A program made the translations under genes and the position numbers. This document shows positions 23,142 to 34,242 of a DNA stretch of 64,000 bases, in pieces. Under the pieces are notes generated by a model that saw nothing but the letters and a program-made list of their open reading frames with translations, had not been told where the DNA came from and made no database searches. Within the stretch, counting starts at the first letter, position 1. Every line of letters begins with the position of its first letter. Source of the stretch: Dactylis glomerata (lineage: Eukaryota > Streptophyta > Magnoliopsida > Poales > Poaceae); the NCBI GenBank assembly GCA_007115705.1, contig QXEO01000143.1:5625434-5689433 (forward strand), read 5' to 3'.

Positions 23142-24723
23142 TGATACGTCTCAAACGTATCTATAATTTTTGATGCTCCATGCTTTGTTTTACACCATTT
23201 GCCTATTGTTTCGTTACACTTAGTGGCATTTTTATACGCTTTCCGGAACTAACCTATTAACGAAGTGCCACAGTGCCAGTTCCCTGTTTTCTGCTGTTTT
23301 TGGTTTCAGAAGTGATACACAGGAAATATTCTCCGAATTGGACGAAACAAGTTCCTGAAGTCATATTTCATCGGGGAGCTCCCAAACATCCGAAGACCTG
23401 ACGGAGGGGGCCACGAGGCCCCCACACACAGGGGCGGCGCGGCCTAGCCCCTGGCCGCGCCACCCCCTTGTGAGGGCATGTGTTCCACCCTCTGACAGCC
23501 CCCTTTCGCCTACATATACCCCCTGACGAGAAAAACCTAAAGGGGGGATGAGTTTTCCAGAATACATCGCGATCCGCCGCCGCCGTCGACCCAAAGATCG
23601 GGAGGGTCCAGAAGCTCTTCCCGGCACCCTGCCGGAGAGGGGAATCGCCACCGGAGGTCTCCTTCATCGCCATGATTGCCTCCGGAGCGATGAGTGAGTA
23701 GTCTACGTTGGACTATGGGTCCATAGCAGTAGCTAGATGGTTGTCTTCTCCACCATGTGCTTCATGTTTAGATCTCATGAGCTGCCCTACATGATTGAGA
23801 TCACCGTTATGTAATACTATGATGTTGGTTTGTTGGGATCCGATGAATATTGGTGTTTATGATTGAGTTGCTGCACTGAATTTTATCTTATATTATCTCT
23901 ATGATGTTTATGATCTTGCATGCTCTCCGTTGTTAGTGGCTATCTTGGCCGAGTAGTTGCTAGTGACTCCAAGAGGGGGTATTTATGCTCGATAGTGGGT
24001 TCATGCCTCTATTTCACCTGGGGGAGTGACAGAAACCTCTAAGGTGGTAGATGTGCTGTTGCTACTAGGGAGAAAACAACATTCATATGCTCGAGGGCAT
24101 ATGCTTTGTTTACATTACACACTTTGCTTAATGCAATTATCTGTTGTTCGCAACTTAATACTTCTAGGGTGTTCGGATGATATCCCCGGGGGTGGATTAT
24201 TAGTCATAGATGCAGTTGGATGGCGGTCTATGTATTTTGTTGTAATGCCCAGAGTGAATCTCATAGTGATCTTCTTGACATATCACGTTATCTTTATTCT
24301 ATCAATTGCCCAACTGTAATTCGTTTACCCAGCATGTTATTTATCTATGGAGAGACACCACTAGTGAACTGTGGACCCCGGTCCTATTTTAACCATATTG
24401 CAATCACCTGTTTACTATTCCCGCACTGTTTACTTTACTAGCATATTACTACTGTTTTCCACTCGATACACTCATAACCTTTGTTTCAAGCAAACCGGTG
24501 AGATTGACAACCTCATCGCAAGTTGGGAACAAAGTATTTGTCTGTGTGTGTGCAGGTTCCACAAACACCTTCAGTCGTCACCGTCTCCCTTCTCCTGATC
24601 GATAAACCTTGGTTTCATAACTGAGGGAAAACTTGCCGCTGCACTCATCATACTTTCCTCTTGGGGTTCCCAACGGGCTGGTCATTTACCACGCACAAGG
24701 ACGCCTGCTTTCACCAGTCAGCA
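23142..24723 (+). repeat. 3' LTR of the nested Gypsy
   Basis: 1582 bp, same ends as the 5' copy. Visible differences include one G fewer near 23408, a changed CACGTGG/CATGTGT site near 23478 and single changes near 23550, 23591, 23707, 24043, 24624 and 24675. Confidence 0.93.
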
Positions 24724-24728
24724 ATGAA

Positions 24729-25342
24729 CTACTCCCTCCTCATCATAGGAGACAGCAAGGTTGATGGAGATGGCGGTGAGGTCAATGGAGACGGCGGAGA
24801 CGGCGATGGAGACCGATGGAGATGGCTCCGGGGGCACTTCCCCGTCCCGGCAGGGTGCCGGAACAGAGACTTCTGTCCCCCGAAATTTGTCGACGGCGGC
24901 GGCGGAGCTACGGAACTGTTCTGGAAATTTCGCCGACTCCCCTAGGGTTTTCCGTCCCGAGGCTTTATATAGGCGAAGGGGCGTCGTCAGGGGGCAGCCA
25001 GGGGCTCCTCACACTAGGGTGGCGCGGCCAGGGCCTGGGCCGCGCCACCTATGTGTGAGGACGGCCTCTGGCCCCCCTCCGGCTCTCTTTCGGTCTTCGG
25101 GAAGCTTCCGGGAAAAATAAGATTTCTGGCTTTTATTTTGTCCAATTCCGATAATATTTCCTGTGTAGCTTTTCTGAAACACAAAAATAGCAGAAAACAG
25201 GGAACTGGCACTGTGGCATCTTGTCAATAGGTTAGTTCCGGAAATCGCATAAAAACGCCACGAAGTGTAACAAAACACAAGGCAAATGGTGCAAAAACAA
25301 GCATGGAGCATCAAAAATTATAGATACGTTTGAGACGTATCA
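24729..25342 (-). repeat. 5' LTR of the split Gypsy, outer part
   Basis: First 614 bases of the minus-strand 5' LTR, starting TGATACGTCTC at 25342, with the TATA box near 24963-24974. The LTR continues at 16728 beyond the nested element. Confidence 0.92.
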
Positions 25343-25690
25343 AAACCCTAGATCCAACTTTGGTTGTACATGACAATGGTGATCTCCTTTATCGAAGGCA
25401 TTGTCTGAAAAAGTTGGACTTTCTCGAGAGTGAAAATCTTAGATATGTTGATCGGACGACGATGACGCTTGCGAATTGTTCCCTTTCTAGAGGCAGCGCT
25501 TTTAGAGAACATTTTTTGCAGTACGGGCGTTGCCATTGGTGGTGGTCTAGGTCAATTGTTGTGATCTGTTTCTTTTTTCTTTCATCCTTTTTTATCTTGT
25601 GCTTGCGTGTGTCTTTGTTGCGATATTTTGACTAGATCTTGACATTATGTTGATGCAGAGCCATTGAGGCCATGAAGTGGAATGTAGTGG
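25343..25690 (+). mobile_element. Right part of the split LINE-like retroposon
   Basis: Continuation of 10016-10720 across the Gypsy insertion, joined at the AAACC duplication. It ends around TTGATGCAGAGCC (25650-25662), similar to grass LINE 3' ends, without a clear poly(A). Confidence 0.4.
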
Positions 25691-26074
25691 AATGGTCCGC
25701 GCCTAAATCTCGTTTGAACGTTTAGTTGGAACGGAACAAGGTGGTTCCTCAAAAGATAATATTCCCTTCAGATCCAAAACACACTTATTCCTCGAAATCA
25801 TTACTCCTCATTTTTCTATGCTAAAGCCACCCCACACTCACTCATATCCTCTATTCTCTCACAAGTTATTCTGCTAAACGCACCCGGACATCTTCTATTC
25901 CCAGATTCTACACCATTCCACTCTTTAACCGAACACAAGAACGAAACCAACCCATTCTATATTCTAGGACAAACCAAATATAAGAATGGAACCAACCCGT
26001 CCTTCCGGAATGTAACCATGACAATACATTCTACTTTGTTCCCATATCAAACACATCCTAATTCTTTGATATTA
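25691..26074. other. No gene seen
   Basis: AT-rich sequence with many short variants of GGAATG and CATTCC on opposite strands, which may be a degenerate MITE. No coding or clear terminal repeats can be supported. Confidence 0.4.
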
Positions 26075-27185
26075 CTCCCTCCTTGCCAAATTAAATGACA
26101 CAACTTTGCCTAGAGATGTACTTGTTTAGATACAGATATGTAGTGTAGATACATTTGTAGAGATACCGCCCCGACCTCCCCAACCTCGCCTCCCCAACCT
26201 CTTCCCCGACTTCGCCTCCGCGCGGCGGCGCCTCGCCGCGCCGGGGCGCCCCTGCCTCCCATCCGCTAGCCCTCCCTGCATGGAGATCGATCCTGTCGCC
26301 GCCGCCAGAGGCGCTGCCCGGCAAATCTTGGATGGCGCGGTGGCGGCACCGGTTCTTCTCCTCGGTTGGCGCGGTGGCGGCGCCGGTTCTTCTCCTCGGT
26401 TGGCGGCCGGATCCGATGCAGTGGCGCCTGCAAAGATTGGTCGTCGCCAGGCAGCGGTGCAGCGGTGGCCAGGGTGCTATGGCCGGCGGCGGTGGGGGTG
26501 CGGCCGGGCCCGGTCTGGGCTCATATGGACATGGATGGACTGCGGTGCACACGCTGTGCCCTTCCTACGCCAACATCATCATACACATGGGCTTTACCAC
26601 GCAGTTAGAGGAAGCCGAGTGCTCTGGCCCCGCGTGGTGGTGGATTCCTCCTCCGCCGGAGGGAGTTGGCCGGATGCGAGCTGGGGAGGCGCCGATGCCG
26701 GTGAAAACCACGCCCGACCCAGGTCATGGTGGCGATGGCAGCGTCTACACGCCGTTACCTTGTCGAAGGCATTGCCATTACAGACCGCGTCTTCTCACTT
26801 GTGCTGCTCTAGGGAAACCCAGATCTAGATATCCAGATCGGATGATGGCGGCGCCTTTTGCGTCGTTTTACCTCTTGAGGTCATCATTTTTGGAGCAGTT
26901 ATTTGATGGTGGTAGCAAGTGGTGGAGTGGTGTGCATCAACCGCGTCGACGACAGTGAGTCTCGGTGGCGTGGCGCAACGGGGTCTTGATGTCAGACGCA
27001 TTGTGATGGACTTGCGCAGGGTGGAGGCGTTTGTTTGGCGCCATCGTGGCGTCGACAATAGACTTGGCAAGGGCTATGCGGATCTCTGCCCTGAAGATGG
27101 ACCAGCGGTAGATGGTGATGATGGCTGCTGAAGTGAGTGCACAAGGTGCTTTGCTGAGAGTCTGCTAGACCTAATGTACGCTCCC

Positions 27186-28098
27186 CAGGGCCGAGCCTCC
27201 TGTTGTACAAGATGTGCGGGCTGCACAGGGCCCCAAAATTTTGGGGCCCCCAAAATTTCATATAGACCTATTATATATTTTATAGGAATAGAAAAATAGT
27301 TACTCCTTAGCTGGGCCGATGGAACTGCCCAATGCCCACATCGAGGACTCCTCTCGCTGGAAGGCTGAAACTGTGACCTGGATCGATCAATCTGATCCAT
27401 CCTGGCCGCAGCCAAACATAGTAACAGTTGGACGCTTTGACTATACCACGCGAGGCCATGAAGAACGCGATGCCGACGCGGGACTCAAGCCGCCAGCAGC
27501 CATCCAACCTGGGTGAGTTTGATTTTTTTCATCTTTTCGTTGCTGATCGCTGATCGCCCATTCACCGTGATCGGCAACGCCAGAGCCTGCCGCCTGGGCT
27601 GATTTTTTATTCTCCAATCTCTAGTCCCGATCGGCAACATCCTCATGATTTTTCCACAATATCACTTAAAAGTGGAGTACTTGGAGAAGATTGATTATGG
27701 GGATATTATTGAAGATTTCATTTCAAAGAACCCTAAAAGATTGAAGATTAAATAAACATTGTTCAAGCGGGTGTTCTCTAGGTATGACTCTTAATATATC
27801 TAATTGCAATATATATACATTTTTTTTTTCAAACCATGCAGGAGAGCTGTATGTATATATTAAGATAGGAAAACATTACCCACAAGGGCAAAGTACAAAT
27901 GTTCCAAAGAAAAGACACGCCAACCAAAGAATTACAAACTGAAACAACTACCGGATCCTAATGTGAAACGACCTCCGCTAGCCAACGCCCAAACTCTGGC
28001 CTCCACCTATAGTTGTTAAATAGTTCAAAAATTCTAGTAAAATAGGGCCTTATTTTGAAGTTTCGCACAGGGTCCCGGATTTTGCCGGCTCGGCCCTG
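27186..28098. mobile_element. Non-autonomous hAT DNA transposon
   Basis: A 913-bp element with perfect 12-bp terminal inverted repeats: CAGGGCCGAGCC at 27186-27197 and GGCTCGGCCCTG at 28087-28098. It is flanked by the 8-bp duplication ACGCTCCC (27178-27185 and 28099-28106). An 8-bp duplication with CAGGG ends is diagnostic of the hAT superfamily. No transposase ORF of useful length is present. The GGGCCCC-AAAATTTT text just inside the left end is typical of hAT elements in grasses (recalled). It inserted into the retroposon at 26165-28350. Confidence 0.93.
27820..28010 (-). mobile_element. Small retroposon 3' end, minus strand
   Basis: Within the hAT element a run of T (about 27820-27829) begins a segment that on the minus strand would end in TTAATATATACATACAGC..GTTTG plus poly(A), resembling a truncated LINE 3' end. 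Target duplication not found. Confidence 0.35.
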
Positions 28099-28389
28099 AC
28101 GCTCCCGTGTTTGCTATAGGTGAATCGGTGATGCTCACAGATTTTGGCTGGTGGGGTGTTGTTTCTGTTTTTAGGGCACAAGACCCCGATGACATAGTTC
28201 TTCACCCTTTGCCTTGTCTGTAAGTGTTGAGTGGTGGCTTCGGATTTTCTGATGTATACTTTTGACAAATCTTTGTTGAATAAAATTTAAATAAAGACTG
28301 TATGCATCTCTCTGGCGGAGAGGTTAAGGTCATCCTCCATTTAAAAAAAATGTAACAAAGTTGTCTCGACTAATTTGGAACGGATGGAG

Positions 28390-28716
28390 TAATATATTTC
28401 CATTGTGAAAATAACCCGCTGCCGATCAACTTTTATGTGCTACTAGAGACCAACGTCGGTCGCTTCCCCATGCTGGAAACGTCGAGCGGCGGTGAGAGAG
28501 ACACGCAGGACGGTTAGGTTTACATCAACCGACGATGTTACCGATCGAAGCAAAACGTGTTAATTTCCGATCACCACGTCACTCACTGAAGTGAACTAGA
28601 GTCGCAACGATCGAAGCAACGGAATGTCAGAGTTGTTTCATGTTCGTTCGTAGCTACTCCCAGGTTTGTAAAGTGAGTGCTTATATTTCTAAACGAAGGG
28701 AGCAGTATACAACCGA
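28390..28716. other. 3' flank of the DUF4220 gene
   Basis: About 330 bases between the MITE and the stop codon of the gene on the minus strand. It presumably holds the 3' UTR; no clear AATAAA signal or other feature stands out. Confidence 0.4.
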
Positions 28717-30978
28717 TCACGGAGACGTCGTCGTGGCCGGCGCGGCGGCACCGGCTGTCGGGCGCTCGAGGACACCTGCGTGGGCGAGCAGCGCCCACAG
28801 CTGCGTCATGAACTCGCCGCCGGCCCCGAGCTTCTCGGCGTGGGCGTCCACGTTGTCTGACGGCGCGAGGAACAGCAGGAGCTCCGCCCAAAACTCGGCC
28901 AGCACCCGCCACAGTCGCTCCCCGTCCCGGCCCACGGCCGCGTCGAGCTGCCCTCCGAGCAGCGCCGCCCTCTCGACGATGGTGCTGCTGCCCGCCCGCC
29001 CCTCCGCGCCGACTCCCGCCTCCAGGCCTTCCATGTATTTCTGCTCGTTGGCCTCGATCTTGTCCAGCTGCGCCAGGATCTCCGGCTTGGTCCCGCAGCT
29101 GGCGAGGTGGCACCGCGTCTGCCGCACGGCCGTGTCGAAGATCTGCTCCGCGTTGTAGCTCGGGTCCGGCAGCATCTCCGGCACGAACGCCACCAGGTAC
29201 GCGCAGTAGTTCGACAGCTTCGTCGCCACCACCCGGTTGTCGCCGCCAACGTCGTCGTGATGATCATCGTCATCACCGCGGCGGCGAGACCGACGAGGAC
29301 GGCTCAACCAGTCGCAGCGCGTGGTGACGACGTGCCACACCAGGATCTGGTCCGTGACCTTCGCGAACTCGCACGCCCACTCCAGCCGCGGCAGCAGGCG
29401 GTGTCTCCTCAACGTCGAGACGCCGTTGCTGAGGCGTCCGTGGCTCGCCTTGAAAGACATCAGCACGGCGTGCCGCACCTGCACCGGCAGCTCCTTCTTC
29501 CGTTCCCGTTTCTGGCCCTGCCGCCGGGGCTCCACCAGGTACAGCGTCATCCACGACAGCAGGTTCAGCGGCCGGTGGCTGTACCGCTTCAGGAGCACGT
29601 ACTCGCCGATCTTGTCCTCCCAGTACCTGGCCTGCGGCGGCGTGATGCTCTCCTTCCACCACAGGTGCCCGCCTCGCCGCTTCTTGTGCCAGGGCCGGCC
29701 GTCGCGCACGCACCGGTACACCGTCTTGGTGTACCGCCAGTTGTTGGAGAAGGCCGCCAGCGCCTGGCACATCTCGAGCGCCGCGGTGATCACGATCACC
29801 ACCACCGTGACGGAGCGGTCCAGGTCCTTGACGCCGATCCGGAGGCGGCGGTAGTCCGGGCCGAGCGTGCCGAAGAACGTCGTCCAGATGGTCAGCGCCA
29901 GTATGACGACGGCGATGAAGATGTAGGTCCTGACACCGACGAGCACGATGTTCCGGGTGTAGAAGAAGTCGTAGAGGAACGCGAGCTCCGCCTCGATGAC
30001 ACGGAATGCGGCGTCAGGGCCGGTGGTGGCGACGTCCCGGTGCCGGTGGTGATGGTCCGGGCGGTGGACCTGTTGGTGGATGAGGCCGTTGAGGACGAGG
30101 TCCAGCGCCTTGGCCGAGCCGGCCTCCGCTGGAACGTAGCCGTAGAAGCGGCGCTTGAGGAGCTTGAAGAGCGCGAAGGCGAGGCAGAAGTCCTTGGCCA
30201 TGTCCTTCTCGACGTCGCTGTACCCCTGATCGTCGATCCACCGGTAGACCGTGTCGATGGTGACCACGGACTTGCAGGTGCTCTGCATCAGTATCTCCTC
30301 CCGGGACAGTCGGTCGTACTCATGGCTCAGCTCCATGGTGTCCTCGCCGTGGAAGAGATACCTGTACCCTTTCATTGTCTTGGGATCGGCCGTCTGCTGG
30401 TCGGCGGAGGAGAGGGACTCCTCGACGTCCATGTACTCGGCGACGACCTTGACAGAGCGGTCGGGGAGACTGGCCTTGACCATCTCGCCGATCTTGGCGG
30501 CCGTCTTGAGCACGTTGAGGCTCCAGAACGCCCAGATGGCGGCGCGGTAGCTGGCGTTGGTGCCGCTGGCGTTGAGGACGAGCCAGAGCACGAGACCCGT
30601 CTGGAGGACGTGCTGCAGCAGCAGCTTCTTCCGCTGGTCGACGTCGCGGCGGCTGTGCACGGGCGCCGCGTACGCGCTGGCCTGGATCAGCAGCAGCGCC
30701 GCCGCCCAGAGCACGAAGGTCTCGCCGTGGAAGGGCCCGTCCTGGATGATGCCCACGGCGTAGGTGACCACGACGTAGGAGAGCGAGTACGCCATCCACA
30801 TGACACCCCGGAGGAGGCGGTCGCTGCTCCGGCGCCGGGCGGTGCCGTACAGCACCAGCGCCGCCAGCACCAGCGCGCTCAGCAGCACCACCACCTCCAG
30901 CCGCAGCAGCCGCCCTTCCACCGTGCCAAGATTCTCGAAGATGCGGCCGCCCGTAGCGGCCTTGTTGTCCGCCTCCAT
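28717..30978 (-). CDS. DUF4220/DUF594 membrane protein
   Basis: Single-exon ORF of 753 residues starting MEADNKAATGGRIFEN. The open frame extends upstream only to a GTG, so this ATG is used. Hydrophobic segments lie near residues 24-44, 57-78, 88-105, 125-140 and around 345-375, with the first four close together, as in the DUF4220 domain. A long polar middle is followed by a C-terminal part with LSNYCAYLVAFVPEMLP, the hallmark of DUF594. These proteins form large families in grasses and are predicted to be membrane bound; no biochemical role is established. The coding sequence is very GC-rich, which opens long antisense frames. It is intact and likely functional. Confidence 0.9.
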   Translation of the reverse strand: MEADNKAATGGRIFENLGTVEGRLLRLEVVVLLSALVLAALVLYGTARRRSSDRLLRGVMWMAYSLSYVVVTYAVGIIQDGPFHGETFVLWAAALLLIQASAYAAPVHSRRDVDQRKKLLLQHVLQTGLVLWLVLNASGTNASYRAAIWAFWSLNVLKTAAKIGEMVKASLPDRSVKVVAEYMDVEESLSSADQQTADPKTMKGYRYLFHGEDTMELSHEYDRLSREEILMQSTCKSVVTIDTVYRWIDDQGYSDVEKDMAKDFCLAFALFKLLKRRFYGYVPAEAGSAKALDLVLNGLIHQQVHRPDHHHRHRDVATTGPDAAFRVIEAELAFLYDFFYTRNIVLVGVRTYIFIAVVILALTIWTTFFGTLGPDYRRLRIGVKDLDRSVTVVVIVITAALEMCQALAAFSNNWRYTKTVYRCVRDGRPWHKKRRGGHLWWKESITPPQARYWEDKIGEYVLLKRYSHRPLNLLSWMTLYLVEPRRQGQKRERKKELPVQVRHAVLMSFKASHGRLSNGVSTLRRHRLLPRLEWACEFAKVTDQILVWHVVTTRCDWLSRPRRSRRRGDDDDHHDDVGGDNRVVATKLSNYCAYLVAFVPEMLPDPSYNAEQIFDTAVRQTRCHLASCGTKPEILAQLDKIEANEQKYMEGLEAGVGAEGRAGSSTIVERAALLGGQLDAAVGRDGERLWRVLAEFWAELLLFLAPSDNVDAHAEKLGAGGEFMTQLWALLAHAGVLERPTAGAAAPATTTSP

Positions 30979-31734
30979 TTGTAACGGCCGGGCTAGGGCT
31001 AGCTTCACCGGACTCGCTCACCGGCTGCGAATTCGATCTTTACCATGGAAGGCTAACAGATCACGATTCCTAGTGGCATGATGATTTGATCTGATGATCG
31101 AATGCATGAAGAGGATGAAATGTGATTGAAATCCAAAGAGGAGAAGGAATGCGATTGATGAAATGCGTGTCCGAAACATCTTTTGTGCGCAGTGGGCGGT
31201 GGCACTTGGTAGAAGGCAAGAATATTGCAAGGCTTCACACAACATTTTGGCAGAGTAAGGGCAGGATTCTCACAGTCTCACTTCGCAGCAGCGAAGTAAG
31301 GGATAGATCGTCCGTAGGGGTAACGTGAACATATACCTATGCAACGGAGATGACAGCGCAGAAATGCAAAGAACTCACGCTTAGAAAAAGAAGACCGGAA
31401 TAATCCTACGAGGTTCCCTTGATGAGTGAAAAGTAGGAAAAGATGGTTCCAAACGTAGGCCGTCAGTTCTCAAACTGCAGCGGCAAAGGTTTTTTAAGGT
31501 TGGAAAAGGCTCAAAAAGACCAATGCTCGATTATTGTGTTTTTTGTATAAACCGAATCTGATTATGGAGTAGTACAATTTTGTGCAACACTGTGATTTGA
31601 CAATCTTCGACCAGAGAGCATACATGTGCTCCGATCAGGGCAAGAAGACTTGTCTTTATTTTCACATATTTTTCATTCTGGAACAAGGCAAACTGGCTGC
31701 CATTTCTTTCTGGATTCTGGAACACCGTCGTCTT
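30979..31734. other. 5' flank of DUF4220 gene and spacer
   Basis: Holds the presumed promoter and 5' leader of the minus-strand gene and the spacer to the kinase pseudogene. I see no convincing TATA box at a usual distance and no other gene. Confidence 0.35.
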
Positions 31735-34242
31735 TGGCTAATACAACAGTTAGTAATCGTCTTCGGTGTACCACCTACAATTTGGAATTTGAACAGCTTG
31801 GTCGACCTAACCTTTGCACATAACAGACTTTCAGGCCAAATCCCTGATAATATTGGCAATCTTGTTCAGTTGCGTGCTCTTAAATTGGATGGGAACAACC
31901 TGAGTGGAAGGATACCTACAAGTATAGGAAGATGCACCTCAACTCCAAAAGCTCAGCGTTTCTAATAACATACTAGATGGGAGTATACCACGCAAAACAT
32001 TCAAAACTTATTTGCTCTATGAATTTGACTTGCCGCACAGTTATTTGACTGGAAGTGCCAGAGGAAGTTGGCAATCTCATTAATTTGAAGAGAATCAGCA
32101 TCTCAAATAACAGGTTGTTTGGCAACATCCGGTCCAATCTCGGACAGTGTTTGGTTCTGGAGTATTTTGAGATGCAAGAGCACTTTTTTGTAGGAAGCAT
32201 TCCACAGACTTTTGTGAACTTAGTCAGCATAAAAAAAGATGGATATTTCACAGAATAATTTGTCTCGAAAAATCCCAGTGTTCCTGACAAACTTGAGTTC
32301 TGTGCAAGATCTCAATTTATCCTTCAACAATTTCAATGGAGCAGTTCCAAAAGGTGGTGTTTTTGACAATCCGTGCAGTGTCACTCATAGGAAATGATCA
32401 TTTGTGTACAACTATTCCAACAAGAGGTATGCTTCTTTGTCCTGCAATGGTTGACTGGAAAAGGAAACATAAATTAGTGCTTCTAGTTCTAGAGATCATA
32501 ATGCAAAATGTTGCTTTCATGATCATTTTACCCTGCATTGTGAAAACTTACTGGAGAAAGAGGATGCACATAAATTCACATTTGAAACAATTCGATGGGT
32601 GCATGAAGAACATAGAAGACATCGCAGTCGTAGGTGCAACAAATAGGTTCTCTTCTGAACACCTGGTTGGCTCGGGATCATTTGGAATGGCTTATTGATA
32701 AGGATCACGCCGGTGATCCTTGGAGTTTTTGTCCCGATCTTTCACAGCGAGTCTACCAGATATAAATCTTCCAATAACGCGAAGAACGTCACCTGAAGAA
32801 GAGGAACGAATCCAGCAAGCAACGTGATGAAGATCACCACGCCTCAAACCACGGCCTGATAATTCTTGATGACGCAAGAACCCTCGCAGCAATCTTTATT
32901 AGATAACACGGCAGCGCCGTTTCCCCGGAGGGATGATACACAGTGGAGCACACGATGGTTTTTGACTAAACAACTGAACTCCCTAAACCCTAGACTGTTG
33001 GCCTCCTTATATAGACGGCCAGAAAACTATTGGGCTTGGACAGGCCCAAACCCAAAACACAAATAATTCTAAGTGGCCCATAACATGACCTGACACACAA
33101 AATAACATAAACAGGTATATAAATTGCTGACACAACCTTAGACTAAATTATCTCATATCGTAGGTCGTCCTGGCGTGCCAATCTGCAATGAGCTTCCCTC
33201 ATCTTGGTGGAGTCCTGAAATTGGGCTTCACCTCCTCCTTCATGCCCATATCACTTATAAGGGAAGTCTCCGGTTTCAGAAAGATCAAGTTGCCATCAAG
33301 ATTTTTAAACTGGACATTTATGGAGCAGATAGAAACTTCAATGCAGAGTGTGAAGCCCTAATGAATGTACGCCATCAAAATGTTGTAACGATCATCACTG
33401 CATGCTCTTCAGTGGATTCTACTGAGGCAGATTTCAAGGCTATAGTGTTTCAATACATGCCGAATGGGAACCAGAAATGTGGCTGCATCCAAAGGGCCAT
33501 GCAAGTAATAAAATGTTCTGACTCTAAGCCAGAGAATTAATATTGTCTTGGCTGTAGTTTTCAGCTTTGGATTATCTTTCTAACAAGTAACAAGTGTGCA
33601 TCTCCACTCATACATTGTGACTTGAAGATCATGACATGACTGGGTATGTGAGCGACTTTGGCATAGCAAAATCTCTATTCACTACATCAAATGCATATGA
33701 AGATGGTTCCAAAAGTTCGGCTCGCCTAAAAGGATCCATCGGATACATCCACCAGGCGAGACAAAACTTTTCCATAAGGTCTAGTCCTGTTTGTTCTTTG
33801 TAGAGTTCCGCAAATTTGTGTCCACTTCTAACAAGAGTGTAATGCAGAGTATGGCACGAGCGAGAAGATATCAACCAAGGCCGACGTCTATAGTTTCGGA
33901 GTGCTTCTGCTACAAATGGAAACAGGGTGTAGTTCGAACGCTGAGAAATTTAAAGACGGCACAACCCTTCATGAAATGGTTGACAGAGCATTTCCAAAGA
34001 GTATTTATGAGGTTATTAACCATGATATCCTGAAAGATGACAGCAATGCAGCAGATGTGATGGAGAGTTGTGTCATACCACTGGCCAGAATAGCCCTCTC
34101 CTGCTCCATGACATCACCCAAAGTGCAACCAGAAACAGGACAAGTTTGTAACGAGATCCTGCGGATCAACCATGAGTCCTCAAACGTGCAGGTCAGTGAA
34201 GCGGAATTTGGTAGGATGGTATCTACTAATACTAGAAGTTGA
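31735..34242 (+). pseudogene. LRR receptor-like kinase pseudogene (non-RD type)
   Basis: Remains of a plasma-membrane leucine-rich-repeat receptor kinase. Order seen: LRR units (e.g. LSGQIPDNIGNLVQL, about 31780-31935; EEVGNLINLKRISISNN, about 32059-32110), a hydrophobic membrane segment (about 32475-32540), the glycine-rich loop GSGSFGMA (about 32670-32693), VAIKIFKL with the ATP-binding Lys (about 33290-33313), HCDLK (33616-33630) and SDFGIAK (about 33650-33670), then a C-lobe end near 34190. HCD in place of HRD marks the non-RD class that includes XA21-like immune receptors. Stops and frame changes occur in both the LRR and kinase parts, and a solo LTR splits it at 32696-33253. The N-terminal half of the LRR domain is missing. 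Confidence 0.88.
32696..33253 (-). mobile_element. 558-bp solo LTR in the kinase pseudogene
   Basis: Begins TGATAAGG and ends GCCCATATCA, with 5-bp inverted ends TGATA/TATCA, and is flanked by the duplication CTTAT (32691-32695 and 33254-33258). No internal retroviral region remains. Orientation is judged minus because CTATATAAGG (TATA box) near 33008 and AATAAAG near 32898 then fall in the right order. It interrupts the kinase reading just after the glycine-rich loop. Confidence 0.9.

Larger units (their letters stand above)
16729..24723 (+). mobile_element. Complete young gag-protease-only Gypsy element
   Basis: A 7995-bp element with TSD ATGAA on both sides. The LTRs are 16729-18311 and 23142-24723, followed by a primer site, a single gag-protease ORF, about 2.6 kb of non-coding 3' region and a polypurine tract. 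By eye the LTRs differ at about eight substitutions and one 1-base indel, roughly 0.5 percent. No reverse transcriptase, RNase H or integrase is encoded, and the space for them is filled by sequence shared with the outer element. It is non-autonomous yet recently mobile, so it was copied in trans. Confidence 0.95.
10721..25342 (-). mobile_element. Non-autonomous Gypsy, split by a second Gypsy
   Basis: Complete minus-strand element flanked by the 5-bp duplication AAACC (10716-10720 and 25343-25347). In its own direction it has: a 5' LTR from 25342 to 24729 continuing at 16728 to 15800; a tRNA-Asp primer site; a short gag-like ORF (15659-14811); about 2.6 kb of non-coding sequence; a purine-rich tract; and a 3' LTR (12226-10721). 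There is no protease, reverse transcriptase, RNase H or integrase, so it depended on enzymes from another element. The 5' LTR is interrupted by the element at 16729-24723. Confidence 0.92.
26165..28350 (+). mobile_element. Retroposon fragment inside the MITE
   Basis: GC-rich 5' part (26165-27130) followed by a non-coding 3' part that ends in AAATAAAG near 28285 and an A-run (28343-28350). This looks like a LINE-type or retroposed transcript with a poly(A) tail, plus orientation. A unit of about 34 bases (GGCGCGGTGGCGGC..CTCGGTTG) is tandemly doubled at about 26335-26404. No reverse transcriptase is visible and the target duplication is not resolved. It is split by the hAT element at 27186-28098. 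Confidence 0.5.
26075..28389. mobile_element. Stowaway MITE split by a retroposon
   Basis: The left half begins CTCCCTCCTTGCC at 26075 after TA and carries GACACAACTTTG. The right half (about 28351-28389) reads ACAAAGTTGTCTCG and ends CGGATGGAG before TA at 28390-28391. The halves are inverted repeats of the Stowaway type. About 2.2 kb has been inserted between them. Confidence 0.65.

Noticed and set aside
26280..26958. Overlapping frames of 182 and 208 codons
   Set aside because: They are low-complexity Gly/Arg/Ala-rich frames in a GC-rich retroposon, with a tandem repeat and no domain.
29107..30984. 625-codon plus-strand open frame
   Set aside because: It is antisense to the DUF4220 gene, has no domain, and is explained by the high GC at third codon positions.
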